NCBI RefSeq assembly: GCF_001038425.2
Contig: NZ_LDPV02000053.1
Span: 186,001 to 250,000, forward strand
Direction of reading: 5' to 3'
Origin: Ornithinibacillus contaminans
Lineage (GTDB): Bacteria; Bacillota; Bacilli; Bacillales; Amphibacillaceae
DNA: 64,000 nucleotides
The position numbers and the translations under genes were made by a program. The notes under the pieces were generated by a model. That model made no database searches. It was not told the origin of the DNA and worked only from the letters and a program-made list of their open reading frames with translations. Below, piece by piece: positions 37,378 to 46,700 of this stretch (the first letter of the stretch is position 1; each line of letters begins with the position of its first letter).

Positions 37378-38865
37378 ATGCTTGAAGGATTGTTATTAGG
37401 AATTGAAAATATGTTTCAACCGATTCCTTTATTAATATTAATTGCTGCAACATTAATCGGATTCCTAGGTGGAGCATTGCCAGGAATCAGCGGAACAATG
37501 CTAGTTATTATCTTGTTGCCAATTTCATATGGATTAGACGCTATACCTGCCTTTATCTTACTGACAACTATTTATGCATCGTCTGTATTCTCTGGATTAA
37601 TCAGTGCGGTTCTTTTCCGGACACCAGGAACGCCTGAAGCCGTTGCAACTGTATTAGATGGTTACCCAATGGCACAAAAAGGAAAAGCGGGACAAGCATT
37701 GGGAATCGGAATCTTTAGTTCAGTTACAGGGGGAACCCTCGGGGTGTTATGTTTAATGTTCCTAACGCCATTACTAGCGTCCTTTGCGCTTAGCTTCTCT
37801 TCCCCTGAATATTTTGCGTTAGCGGTATTAGGGTTAACAGTAGTAGTATCCTTGAGTGGTGGCGATTTAATTAAAGGATTTATCGGGGTTGCTTTAGGAT
37901 TGTTCATTGCAACCATCGGAATGGACCCAATGACTGGGGCAGAGCGTTTTACATTTGGCTCCCTTGAGTTATTAAGCGGTATCGATCTTATTCCTGTATT
38001 GATTGGTTTGTTTGCTGTATCCGAGGTACTCCGAAAGAGTAAAGAGGACCATACGATCAAGCAACAAATGCAAAAGTTTAAAACAAAAATATTTGATAGT
38101 GCTATTTTCAAACGAATTAAAGGGACAATTCTTCGTTCTTCCATACTAGGAATTGTTATTGGGATTTTACCTGGTGTTGGTGCGACTACTGCTGCAATGG
38201 TTAGTTATAGTGAAGCAACACGTTGGTCTAAAAATCCAAAAGAATTTGGTACAGGAGTTCCAGAGGGAATCGCTGCGCCAGAATCTGCTAATAATGCTGC
38301 GGCAATGGGTGCTATGGTACCACTATTATCACTAGGTATTCCAGGTAGTGCAACAACTGCTATAATCCTAGGTGCATTTATTATGCACGGAATGCAGCCT
38401 GGTCCAATGTTAATCAAAGATTCACCTGATTTAGTGTATACAATCTTCATTTCGCTATTATTAGTAAATGTTCTAATATTAGTATTATCGAAGCCGTTTA
38501 TCCGGATTTTCTCAAAAATCATGAAAGTGCCTTATAATATCCTAGGGCCATTCATCGTTATCTTCTGTATGATCGGGACATACGCGGTTCGTAACTCGAT
38601 ATTTGATATTTGGATGATGCTATTATTTGGACTTGTTGGCTATTATTTAGATAAAATGAAGTTCCCACTAGCAGCGGTTATCCTTGGAGTTGTCCTTGGT
38701 CCTATTGCTGAGGTGGAGTTTAGAAGAGGTCTGCAAATGTCAAATGGTGACTTCAGTATCTTCTTCACACGTCCAATTAGTGCTGTGTTAATCGGTTTAG
38801 CAATTATTGCGCTTGTGCTACCATTATGGAGCAAGTTTAGAAAAAATAGAAAAGCTGCGGCTTAA
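37378..38865 (+). CDS. tctA: Tripartite tricarboxylate transporter large membrane subunit
   Basis: This 495-residue permease has about 12 hydrophobic segments and the TctA signatures GALPGISGTMLVIILLP, FRTPGTPEAVATVLDG, GILPGVGATTAAMVSY and GVPEGIAAPESANNAAAMGA. It forms the channel with TctB, driven by ion gradients. RBS AAAGGAG; terminator follows. Confidence 0.95.
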   Translation: MLEGLLLGIENMFQPIPLLILIAATLIGFLGGALPGISGTMLVIILLPISYGLDAIPAFILLTTIYASSVFSGLISAVLFRTPGTPEAVATVLDGYPMAQKGKAGQALGIGIFSSVTGGTLGVLCLMFLTPLLASFALSFSSPEYFALAVLGLTVVVSLSGGDLIKGFIGVALGLFIATIGMDPMTGAERFTFGSLELLSGIDLIPVLIGLFAVSEVLRKSKEDHTIKQQMQKFKTKIFDSAIFKRIKGTILRSSILGIVIGILPGVGATTAAMVSYSEATRWSKNPKEFGTGVPEGIAAPESANNAAAMGAMVPLLSLGIPGSATTAIILGAFIMHGMQPGPMLIKDSPDLVYTIFISLLLVNVLILVLSKPFIRIFSKIMKVPYNILGPFIVIFCMIGTYAVRNSIFDIWMMLLFGLVGYYLDKMKFPLAAVILGVVLGPIAEVEFRRGLQMSNGDFSIFFTRPISAVLIGLAIIALVLPLWSKFRKNRKAAA

Positions 38866-38883
38866 TATTGTTTAACAGATTAT

Positions 38884-38930
38884 AAACCTACCGACTGTAG
38901 AAACGTCTTCTATAGTTGGTAGGTTTTTTT
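38884..38930 (+). terminator. Rho-independent terminator after tctA
   Basis: AAACCTACC (38884-38892) pairs with GGTAGGTTT (38918-38926) with further inner pairs, followed by a seven-T run. Confidence 0.9.
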
Positions 38931-39021
38931 AGGTTTCACGATATAATTTTTTCTTGTGCGCATGGATTTATTAATTTCAGAATTATATAATAAAAAACAA
39001 GGGGTAAATAACTGATGAAGG

Positions 39022-40446
39022 GTGATTCTTATAATCTCGGATACTATTATTCAATCATTTATTGAAATTTGTGGCGTGGAAAATGTACAGAATTCAACTG
39101 CAGCGAGATTAGCTTATTCGTATGATGCAACGGCTAATTTTCAAGCGTTACCAGATGTAATTATATCACCAAGAAATTCGGAAGAAGTAGTTGCAGTCGT
39201 AACAATTTGCTCCGAATACCGTATTCCCATTGTCCCGAGAGGATCTGGTACGAACTTATCGGCTGGGACGACGCCAACGAGTGGTGGAGTTGTATTGTTA
39301 TTTAAACATATGAATCAAATTCTAGATTTGGATGAGGAGAATTTGACGATTACGGTGCAGCCTGGGCTCATTACGAAATCATTAATTGATTATGTAGAAG
39401 CACGCAATTTATTTTATCCTCCTGATCCTAGTTCATTGAAAATATCCACGATAGGTGGGAATTTGAGTGAGAATTCAGGTGGGCTACGTGGTCTGAAATA
39501 TGGTGTCACAAAGGATTATGTTATGGGTCTTGAAGCGGTATTGCCGACTGGTGAGGTGATTAGAACTGGTGGAAAGCTTGCAAAGGATGTTGCTGGGTAT
39601 GATTTAACTAGTTTATTAGTTGGATCTGAAGGAACACTCGCGATTATTACCGAGGCTACATTGCGGTTAATTCCTAAACCGAGTTATAAGGAGACCATTT
39701 TAGCTATGTTCGCTTCTATTGAGGATGCAGCTGAAACCGTCTCCGCAATACTAGCGGCTCGAATCATTCCAGCGACATTAGAGTTTATGGACCAAGGAAC
39801 CGTTCAAGTAATAGAGGATTATAAACAAATTGGTTTACCTATTCATTGTGAGGCGGTGTTGCTGATTGAACAAGATGGTGCAGTTGAGGGCGTTCGGCAG
39901 GATATGGAACAGATTTATGAAATTTGCTCCCAACATGGTGCTATTGAGATTCGAAATGCTGAAACAGAACAAGAGGCGGAAGCATTACGGTCAGCAAGAC
40001 GGGATGCCTTATCCGCATTAGCGAAATTACGACCGACTACAATTTTGGAGGATGCAACTGTTCCAAGATCAATGATAGCTCCAATGGTTCGCGAGATTAA
40101 ACGAATTGCTATGAAATACGATGTGACCATTCAAACGTTTGGACATGCGGGTGATGGGAATTTACATCCGACCTGTTTAACCGATTTGCGTGACAAGGAG
40201 GAAATGGAACGGGTTGAGAAGGCATTTGAGGAAATTTTTCATAAGTCGATCGAATTAGGCGGTACCATTACTGGTGAGCATGGTGTTGGCGAAATGAAAT
40301 CGCCTTACCTCGAATGGAAAGTTGGCGAAGCTGGAATGCTTGTAATGAAGGCTATTAAAACAGCAATTGATCCACAAAATATTATGAACCCAGGGAAGGT
40401 ATTTGCGAAATCTACAAAAGAACGTTTGGTGATGCACCATGTCTAG
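39022..40446 (+). CDS. glcD: FAD-linked 2-hydroxyacid dehydrogenase, GlcD-like subunit
   Basis: This 474-residue flavoprotein oxidises glycolate, D-lactate or a similar 2-hydroxy acid. The FAD-binding PCMH domain is seen in PIVPRGSGTNLSAGTTPTSGG and PPDPSSLKISTIGGNLSENS, and the C-terminal FAD-oxidase domain in TFGHAGDGNLHPT and GTITGEHGVGEMK. It overlaps glcF by eight bases. The start is uncertain: GTG 39022 fits the protein alignment but lacks a spaced RBS. An ATG at 39015 with AAGGGG nicely placed opens a different frame that stops after 16 residues. No phosphate group is expected on its substrate. Confidence 0.88.
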   Translation: MILIISDTIIQSFIEICGVENVQNSTAARLAYSYDATANFQALPDVIISPRNSEEVVAVVTICSEYRIPIVPRGSGTNLSAGTTPTSGGVVLLFKHMNQILDLDEENLTITVQPGLITKSLIDYVEARNLFYPPDPSSLKISTIGGNLSENSGGLRGLKYGVTKDYVMGLEAVLPTGEVIRTGGKLAKDVAGYDLTSLLVGSEGTLAIITEATLRLIPKPSYKETILAMFASIEDAAETVSAILAARIIPATLEFMDQGTVQVIEDYKQIGLPIHCEAVLLIEQDGAVEGVRQDMEQIYEICSQHGAIEIRNAETEQEAEALRSARRDALSALAKLRPTTILEDATVPRSMIAPMVREIKRIAMKYDVTIQTFGHAGDGNLHPTCLTDLRDKEEMERVEKAFEEIFHKSIELGGTITGEHGVGEMKSPYLEWKVGEAGMLVMKAIKTAIDPQNIMNPGKVFAKSTKERLVMHHV

Positions 40447-41770
40447 TACACTGTTTCAGGAAAGAATTCAAAAGGGTTTTCAAGAAAATTTAGCAGAAGA
40501 AAAGCTGCTAGACTGTATGCGCTGCGGCTTCTGTCTACCGGCATGTCCGACCTATATTCATTCTAATTATGACGAAGTACAATCACCAAGAGGAAGAATT
40601 GCCTTGATGAAAGCGGTAAGGGACGGGGATATCCCGTTTGATGACTCGGTTCAAGAGTCACTAGATTTATGCTTAGGATGCAGAGCGTGTGAACCGGCAT
40701 GTCCAGCTGGGGTAGAGTATGGCCATCTATTAGAACATGCACGAGACGTTATTCAACGAGAGAAGAAGGCAAGTATTAAGGAAAAAGCAATTCGAAAGGT
40801 TGCATTTGATAATTTATTCCAAGATCCTTCTAAAATGAGCAAGGCAGTTGGATTGGTACGATTTTATCAAAACTCCGGATTGCAATCGCTTACAAGAAAA
40901 ATGAATATTCTTTCATTCTTTCCTGAAATTCTTAAGGAGATGGAAAAGGTATTACCACCGATTGAAAAGAAATCAACTGTAAGAGGGAAGACGTATGAAC
41001 CAGAGAATGACTCAATAAAGGTAGCGTTTTTTACAGGTTGTTTAATGGAGACGATTTTTTCCAAAACAAATGATGCGACCATCAAGCTCTTACAAAAGCT
41101 GGGTTGTCAAGTGTGGGTTCCAGAGGGGCAGGTCTGCTGTGGGGCATTACATGGGCATAGTGGTGAGTTAGAAAAGGCAAGAGAAAATGCTAAAAAGAAC
41201 CTGGATAGTTTTCTGGAAAAAGATGTTGATTACATTGTAAACAATGCTGGCGGCTGTGGAGCGTTCTTATCGGAATATGACAGTCTATTGAAGGATGACC
41301 CAGAGTACTTGGAGAAGGCGAAACGTTTTGCTGAAAAGACGATTGATATTACATCATTGTTGTTTAAATTAGGAATTACGAATCGTTCCTTAACAGTGAA
41401 TAAGGAAGAGAGTCTTATTGTGACATACCAGGATTCCTGCCATTTACGAAATGTGAATCATGTTATCGATGAGCCAAGAGAAATCTTAAAGTCTATTAAG
41501 CATGTAGATTATATCGAGCTAAAAGGGGCGGAGCATTGTTGTGGATCAGCTGGAATTTACAATTTGATTCATAGTGAAATGTCGATGCGGATACTCGATA
41601 ATCGAATGGAAAATGTAACGAAAACAGGTGCGAAAATTATTATTACCACCAATCCAGGCTGTTTGTTACAGATGAAACTAGGGATAGAGCGAGCAGGACT
41701 TACAGGGGAAATGGAAGCTATACATTTGGTGGATTTTCTTTACGAAAAAGTGTTTGACTCTATAGGATAA
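40439..41770 (+). CDS. glcF: Iron-sulfur subunit of the hydroxyacid oxidase, GlcF-like
   Basis: This 443-residue partner of GlcD carries two 4Fe-4S motifs (CMRCGFCLPACP and CLGCRACEPACP) and two CCG domains (CCGALHGHSG and CCGSAGIYN). It passes electrons from the flavin to the respiratory chain. Its start overlaps the glcD stop, giving translational coupling. Confidence 0.93.
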   Translation: MSSTLFQERIQKGFQENLAEEKLLDCMRCGFCLPACPTYIHSNYDEVQSPRGRIALMKAVRDGDIPFDDSVQESLDLCLGCRACEPACPAGVEYGHLLEHARDVIQREKKASIKEKAIRKVAFDNLFQDPSKMSKAVGLVRFYQNSGLQSLTRKMNILSFFPEILKEMEKVLPPIEKKSTVRGKTYEPENDSIKVAFFTGCLMETIFSKTNDATIKLLQKLGCQVWVPEGQVCCGALHGHSGELEKARENAKKNLDSFLEKDVDYIVNNAGGCGAFLSEYDSLLKDDPEYLEKAKRFAEKTIDITSLLFKLGITNRSLTVNKEESLIVTYQDSCHLRNVNHVIDEPREILKSIKHVDYIELKGAEHCCGSAGIYNLIHSEMSMRILDNRMENVTKTGAKIIITTNPGCLLQMKLGIERAGLTGEMEAIHLVDFLYEKVFDSIG

Positions 41771-41781
41771 GGTCCTAACAG

Positions 41782-41822
41782 TAGCTAGCAATTAATTACT
41801 ATCAAAATTGCTAGCTATTTGT
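41782..41822 (+). terminator. Terminator-like hairpin after glcF
   Basis: TAGCTAGCAATT (41782-41793) pairs perfectly with AATTGCTAGCTA (41806-41817), followed by TTTGTT. Confidence 0.75.
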
Positions 41823-41940
41823 TAAGATAGGAAAAGTGAAGTAATGGAGAGTCGTTACGTAGTCTTAGCTACTAATACATATTTGAAAAATATAACGAAT
41901 AAACTATAGTGTCATTCTATTACAAAGGAGCTAATTTTAT

Positions 41941-43272
41941 ATGATAGGTTCGATTACTAATTTCTTTGATCGGATGGTTCGCAGGTATTTACCAGATGCA
42001 TTTCTATTTGCTATTATACTAACATTTGTTGTGTTTCTTCTTGGCATCGTTTTCACGGATAATTCACCAATTCAAATGGTAGAATATTGGGGCGGTGGCT
42101 TTTGGGACCTGTTAGCCTTTGCGATGCAAATGGCGTTGATTGTTGTAACGGGGCATATTCTAGCCAATAGTCCAGTTGTAAAACGGTTTTTGACGAGGCT
42201 TAGTAAGCTAGCAAATTCACCTGGACAAGCTGTTTTATTGGTATCCTTCGTGGCAGCAGTTGCTTGTTTGATTAACTATGGGTTTGGTCTTGTTGTAGGG
42301 GCATTACTTGCGATTCATGTTGCCAAAAGAGTTCCTTCGGTTAACTACCGATTATTGATGGCCAGTGCTTATAGTGGTTTTTTAGTTTGGCATGGGGGAT
42401 TATCGGGTTCCGTGCCATTAACCATTGCGACAGAAGGACATTTTTTACAGGATACAATGGGGACGATTCCAATTACCGATACATTATTTAGTGCGTATAA
42501 TGTATTTATTGTCCTGTCTCTTTTAATTACTTTGCCGTTATTAAACTGGTTACTTCAAAGATCATCCAAAGATGCCGGACAAATTGATCCGGAGCTTTTA
42601 AATCTTCAGACTGCAGTCGAAGCAAAAACAGATGAGAAGCAGGAGGAAGTAACGCCAGCAGACAGGATGGAAAATAGTAGAATTATTTCGCTACTAGTTG
42701 GGATATTAGGTCTTATCTTCATCGTCTATCATTTTATCCAAAACGGATTAGATTTGAATATAAATATTGTCAACTTTATCTTCTTATTTTTAGGCATTTT
42801 GTTCCATGGTACTCCTCGTCGTTTCTTAAATAGTGTGTCAGAGGCTGTTAAGAACGCAGGAGGAATTATCATTCAATTTCCGTTTTATGCTGGTATCATG
42901 GGCATGATGGTAAGCTCTGGCTTATCGGAACAGCTTTCGTTGTGGTTTGTTGACGTATCCAATGAATTTACCTTACCATGGTTAACCTTTATTAGCGCAG
43001 GGGTTCTGAACTTCTTCATTCCATCTGGTGGTGGACAATGGGCTATCCAAGGGCCAATCATGATTCCTGCTGCAATGGGATTAGATGTTGATGTTGCAAA
43101 AACAGCGATGGCAGTTGCTTGGGGAGATGCGTGGACCAATATGATTCAGCCATTCTGGGCATTGCCTTTACTTGCGATTGCTGGACTAAAAGTAAGAGAT
43201 ATTATGGGATTTTGTGTCATGATCCTCTTCTGGAGCTTTATCCCGATTTCGATAGGATTTTTATTCTTCTAG
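41941..43272 (+). CDS. atoE: AtoE-type short-chain fatty acid / organic acid permease
   Basis: This 443-residue polytopic protein matches the AtoE (short-chain fatty acid transporter) family: RYLPDAFLFAIILTFVVF near the N-terminus, INYGFGLVVGALLAI, VWHGGLSGSVPLTIA, FFIPSGGGQWAIQGP and AWGDAWTNMIQPFWALPLL. It would move a small monocarboxylate across the membrane. It lies beyond a terminator from glcF but in the same direction, so may have its own promoter. A role in the same hydroxyacid pathway is inference. Confidence 0.88.
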   Translation: MIGSITNFFDRMVRRYLPDAFLFAIILTFVVFLLGIVFTDNSPIQMVEYWGGGFWDLLAFAMQMALIVVTGHILANSPVVKRFLTRLSKLANSPGQAVLLVSFVAAVACLINYGFGLVVGALLAIHVAKRVPSVNYRLLMASAYSGFLVWHGGLSGSVPLTIATEGHFLQDTMGTIPITDTLFSAYNVFIVLSLLITLPLLNWLLQRSSKDAGQIDPELLNLQTAVEAKTDEKQEEVTPADRMENSRIISLLVGILGLIFIVYHFIQNGLDLNINIVNFIFLFLGILFHGTPRRFLNSVSEAVKNAGGIIIQFPFYAGIMGMMVSSGLSEQLSLWFVDVSNEFTLPWLTFISAGVLNFFIPSGGGQWAIQGPIMIPAAMGLDVDVAKTAMAVAWGDAWTNMIQPFWALPLLAIAGLKVRDIMGFCVMILFWSFIPISIGFLFF

Positions 43273-43310
43273 GAGTAATAACATGTCCATATCACTGCAA
43301 CACTTTCAAA

Positions 43311-43340
43311 GGAGCAATGCCACTGGCACTGCTTCTTTTT
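43311..43340 (+). terminator. Rho-independent terminator after the AtoE gene
   Basis: AGCA-A-TGCC pairs with GGCA-C-TGCT around a three-base loop, followed by TCTTTTT. Confidence 0.8.
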
Positions 43341-43495
43341 ATTGTTGTAAATTGTTAACAGGGAAAATATCCCTAATCAGAAAATTATGTAATATTACCA
43401 TCCAACTATGCTATAATAAGGGAAATAAGGGATTGATTTATGGTTGAAAGATAGAATTGCACCATCGTATATATCTAAAAATTACATTTTGATGA

Positions 43496-43523
43496 TTGAA
43501 TTATCGCAAAATTAATGTAAAAT
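43496..43523 (+). promoter_or_regulatory. Promoter upstream of the second riboswitch
   Basis: TTGAAT (43496-43501), a 16-base spacer and TAAAAT (43518-43523) lie about 40 bases before the aptamer. An extended -10 (TGCTATAAT, 43409-43417) further upstream is an alternative promoter. Confidence 0.55.
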
Positions 43524-43560
43524 AGGTATTAAGCATCGTAACTATTTTCCTATATTGAAT

Positions 43561-43645
43561 TGAAAAGGCAAACTATTCGAAAGCATAGGACGCAAAGCAA
43601 AGGGTCTACCGGCGTATAGCCCATGATAGCCTAGCTGCCAATTGG
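43561..43645 (+). ncRNA. c-di-GMP-I (GEMM-I) riboswitch aptamer, second copy
   Basis: AAGGCAAACTATT, a GAAA tetraloop, CATAGGACGCAAAGC, a P3 arm and ATGATAGCCTAGCTGCC reproduce the GEMM-I consensus more closely than the copy at 28057. A terminator with seven T residues follows at 43673-43699. It controls a protein containing a diguanylate cyclase domain, implying feedback by the reaction product. Confidence 0.95.
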
Positions 43646-43672
43646 TATGGTTTTATATGTCTTGACCTTTTG

Positions 43673-43699
43673 GCTATTCATTCCGAAATAGCTTTTTTT
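43673..43699 (+). terminator. Riboswitch expression-platform terminator, second copy
   Basis: GCTATT (43673-43678) pairs with AATAGC (43687-43692), followed by seven T residues, about 75 bases before the GGDEF protein start. Confidence 0.8.
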
Positions 43700-43771
43700 C
43701 ATGCCTAAATACTAGTAAGGATTTATCCGGAAAAGGCAACTAATTATTCTAAACGCCAAGAGGTGAAAACC

Positions 43772-46700
43772 GTGGAAATTATCAATAATCGATATCGAGT
43801 TATGGAAAATGTAGAGCAGAATAGATTAGTTTCAACTTTTTTGGCTACCGATATGCTGCGTGATCAGCTTGTACAATTAAATCTATTAAATATTGAATAT
43901 GTACCGAAATCGCTAGTAGATTTTTATACCGAACGGTTTATTTCGATTAAGAATTTAGCGAGTGATCGAATTATAAGAAACTTTCACTTCGATACAATTA
44001 GTTACATCGATAACAAACTACATATGGAAGAAAACTATTATTATACATCAGAATATATCGCAGATGGGGAATCTTTTTTAGAGCAGCTTCAACAAATGTC
44101 TCCTCAGCAGATACTGGATATTTTTATAGAGTTGTGTCATGCTATTCACTATTTGCATTTAAAAGGTTTTGTATACGGGGCATTGAATTTCAATGCGATT
44201 TATTTAAGGCAGTCCTCTGAAGGATTTCAGCTAAAGCTAAAAGATTTAGCTACGGTTGAGTTGGAAAAATATAACCATTCGAGTGATAACATGGAGGATA
44301 CTTATTTCAAATCGCCTACGGTTATTGCTGGGAATGAGCCAGATAGTCAATCAGACATGTATTCTTTAGGTGTAATGCTTTTGGCGATGCTTCGTAAAAA
44401 ATCCTATATTATGAATCCACTTACTGAATTAAGCGAGCTAAAAAAGGAAATGAATGATGATTCGAACGGTGCTCAGGTGGTTAGAAAGCTTATTCCAGTG
44501 CTTGAAAAAGTACTTACGACAGGTGAACCGAATCCTTATGGGACGGTAGTGGATTTGGTTACGGCGTTAAGTGACCAATTGGAGCGAGAAATATCAATTG
44601 TGGAAGAGAAGGAAATAGACAAGCTGTATTTTCATACTAAGTTAATTGGGCGGGAACTAGAGACTAGTTATATACTAAAAAATGTAGAAAATATGATGAG
44701 TTATCAGCCAAGTAAACGCATCTTTTTCGTGCAGGGTGAGAACGGCATTGGAAAAACCCGTTTTCTTGAAGAAATACAATTCTTATTGGAGCTACAAAAG
44801 GTAAATGTGTACGCTAGTTTTAGCCTGCAAAATGCTGGAAGCAGTAAGAAAATGTGGGTGGATATTCTTCGTAAGCTTATTGCAGAAACAGATAGGAAAA
44901 CGGTAGAAAAATATCAAACGGAATTAATGAAGTATTTCCCGGAACTCGAGCATCAAGAAGAGTTAGCATCCATCGACTATCTGGAAGAAGGGGATACAAA
45001 TTATCGATTGTTGAACCGAATTGCTGGGTTTATAAATGAAAGTGTGAAGGATAAACCAGCCGTCATGCTAATTGATGATATTCATTTAGCGGATGAATTT
45101 ACTATCGATACCCTGAATTATTTGGTCTCTGAAGTGATGGAGCGTCATAATTTGATGTTCATTTTGGCAGGGGAAGAACGTGAAGATAGCTCGAACAAAC
45201 CATATTTAGACTATATCCAAAATCAGAAAAAACGAGACTATGCAGATACTATTCGACTAAAACAATTAGATATCGAGCAATCAGGGGAAATGATTAAACA
45301 TATCCTGTCCATTTCGTATGTGCCGATGAGATTGACCGAGCGTATTTATTCCCGTTCCTATGGCAACCCGTTATTTATTAGTGAGGTCATGAAGGATCTA
45401 TACAGCCGTCATATTTTGATGGTAGATCCTGATAACGGGATGTGGAGTGTTCGTTTGTCGTCAGAGGATTACAATTTGTTAGAGATTCCTGACAGTATTG
45501 AGCAAGCTTTGCTAAACCAAATACATGATTTAGAAGCGTGTACACAAGCGGTTCTAGAGACGGTGGCAATTTTTAATAAACCAATTATCGAGGAAATGAT
45601 TACTGCGTTTCTTGAGCTACCAGAAGCGGATGTAGCGGAATCTGTAAACGATTTAGTAGGGAAGGGAATTCTGCAACGATTAGTGTCTGATACCGCCTAT
45701 TTATATGAGTTTGCGAATAAAGTGTTGAAGCAAATGGTCTATGATGCGATAAGTCCAGAAGAGAAAATCTCCAAACATAGACAAGCTGCGAGCATACTTG
45801 AATCAATGGAGGAATCGAGCCTTGATGAGCTCATTCTACATTATGAGCGTTCACATAACTGGGAAAAGAGTAAGCAGTCCTATCTGGAAAACGCTAAACA
45901 AATGCATGTGAAACGGAATAAGAAGGATGAGATTTATAATCTGGAAAAAGCATTAGCATTTATGGAAGCTGATATTGAAAAGGCGAATCTACTAATTTCT
46001 ATCGGCGACCTGTATGCCGAAATTAATGAAACCGAGCGTGCATTAACGGTATTAGCGGAAGCAGAGAGGCTTGCTTTAGACCTGAATCATGCCGAAACGA
46101 TATTGGATGTGTATCTTTATATTGCAAATGTATATATTAACCAATATCAGCTGGAGAAAACAAAGGAATACATGGAGAAAGCAGAGCATGCCTTTAGGTT
46201 TTATGAAGGGAAGGCATATCGCTTAGAATATAAACGACTGCAGGCCTTTATCTTAAATGTGGAAAATCGAATTGAGGAATCTGTTAACATCTTATTAGAA
46301 ATTATCGCAGAAAACGGGGATGATTTTCCGAAGATTATTGGAAATGCGTACTTATTATTAGGCTATGCCAAGGTGCAGCATAATCAAGCAACGGAAGCAT
46401 TAAGCTATTATACAAAAGCATTGCGGTTATTAGAAAGCTCAGGCTATACGAAGGGATACTTAGGTGCAATTAATAATATCGGAATTATTTATCAAGGCTA
46501 CCTTGGTGAGCGAGATCTCGCGATGAAGTATTTCATTCGTGCACGTGATCTAAGTGAGGCCTATGGGATTGTTCTGACAGAAATCCATGCGATAAGTAAT
46601 ATAGCTGGTATTTACCAAAATTCCTTTGATCTTCAAACTGCTTTTGAACATTATAATTATGCACTCATAAAAGCAGAACGGGCTAATATGACTCGTACCG

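Noticed and set aside
37662-38144. 160-residue minus-strand ORF inside tctA
   Set aside because: It is antisense to a conserved permease, has low-complexity Pro/Asn/Lys composition typical of a shadow frame, and lacks an RBS.
40439-40446. Frameshift between glcD and glcF
   Set aside because: The eight-base overlap of two complete, separately conserved proteins is ordinary translational coupling.
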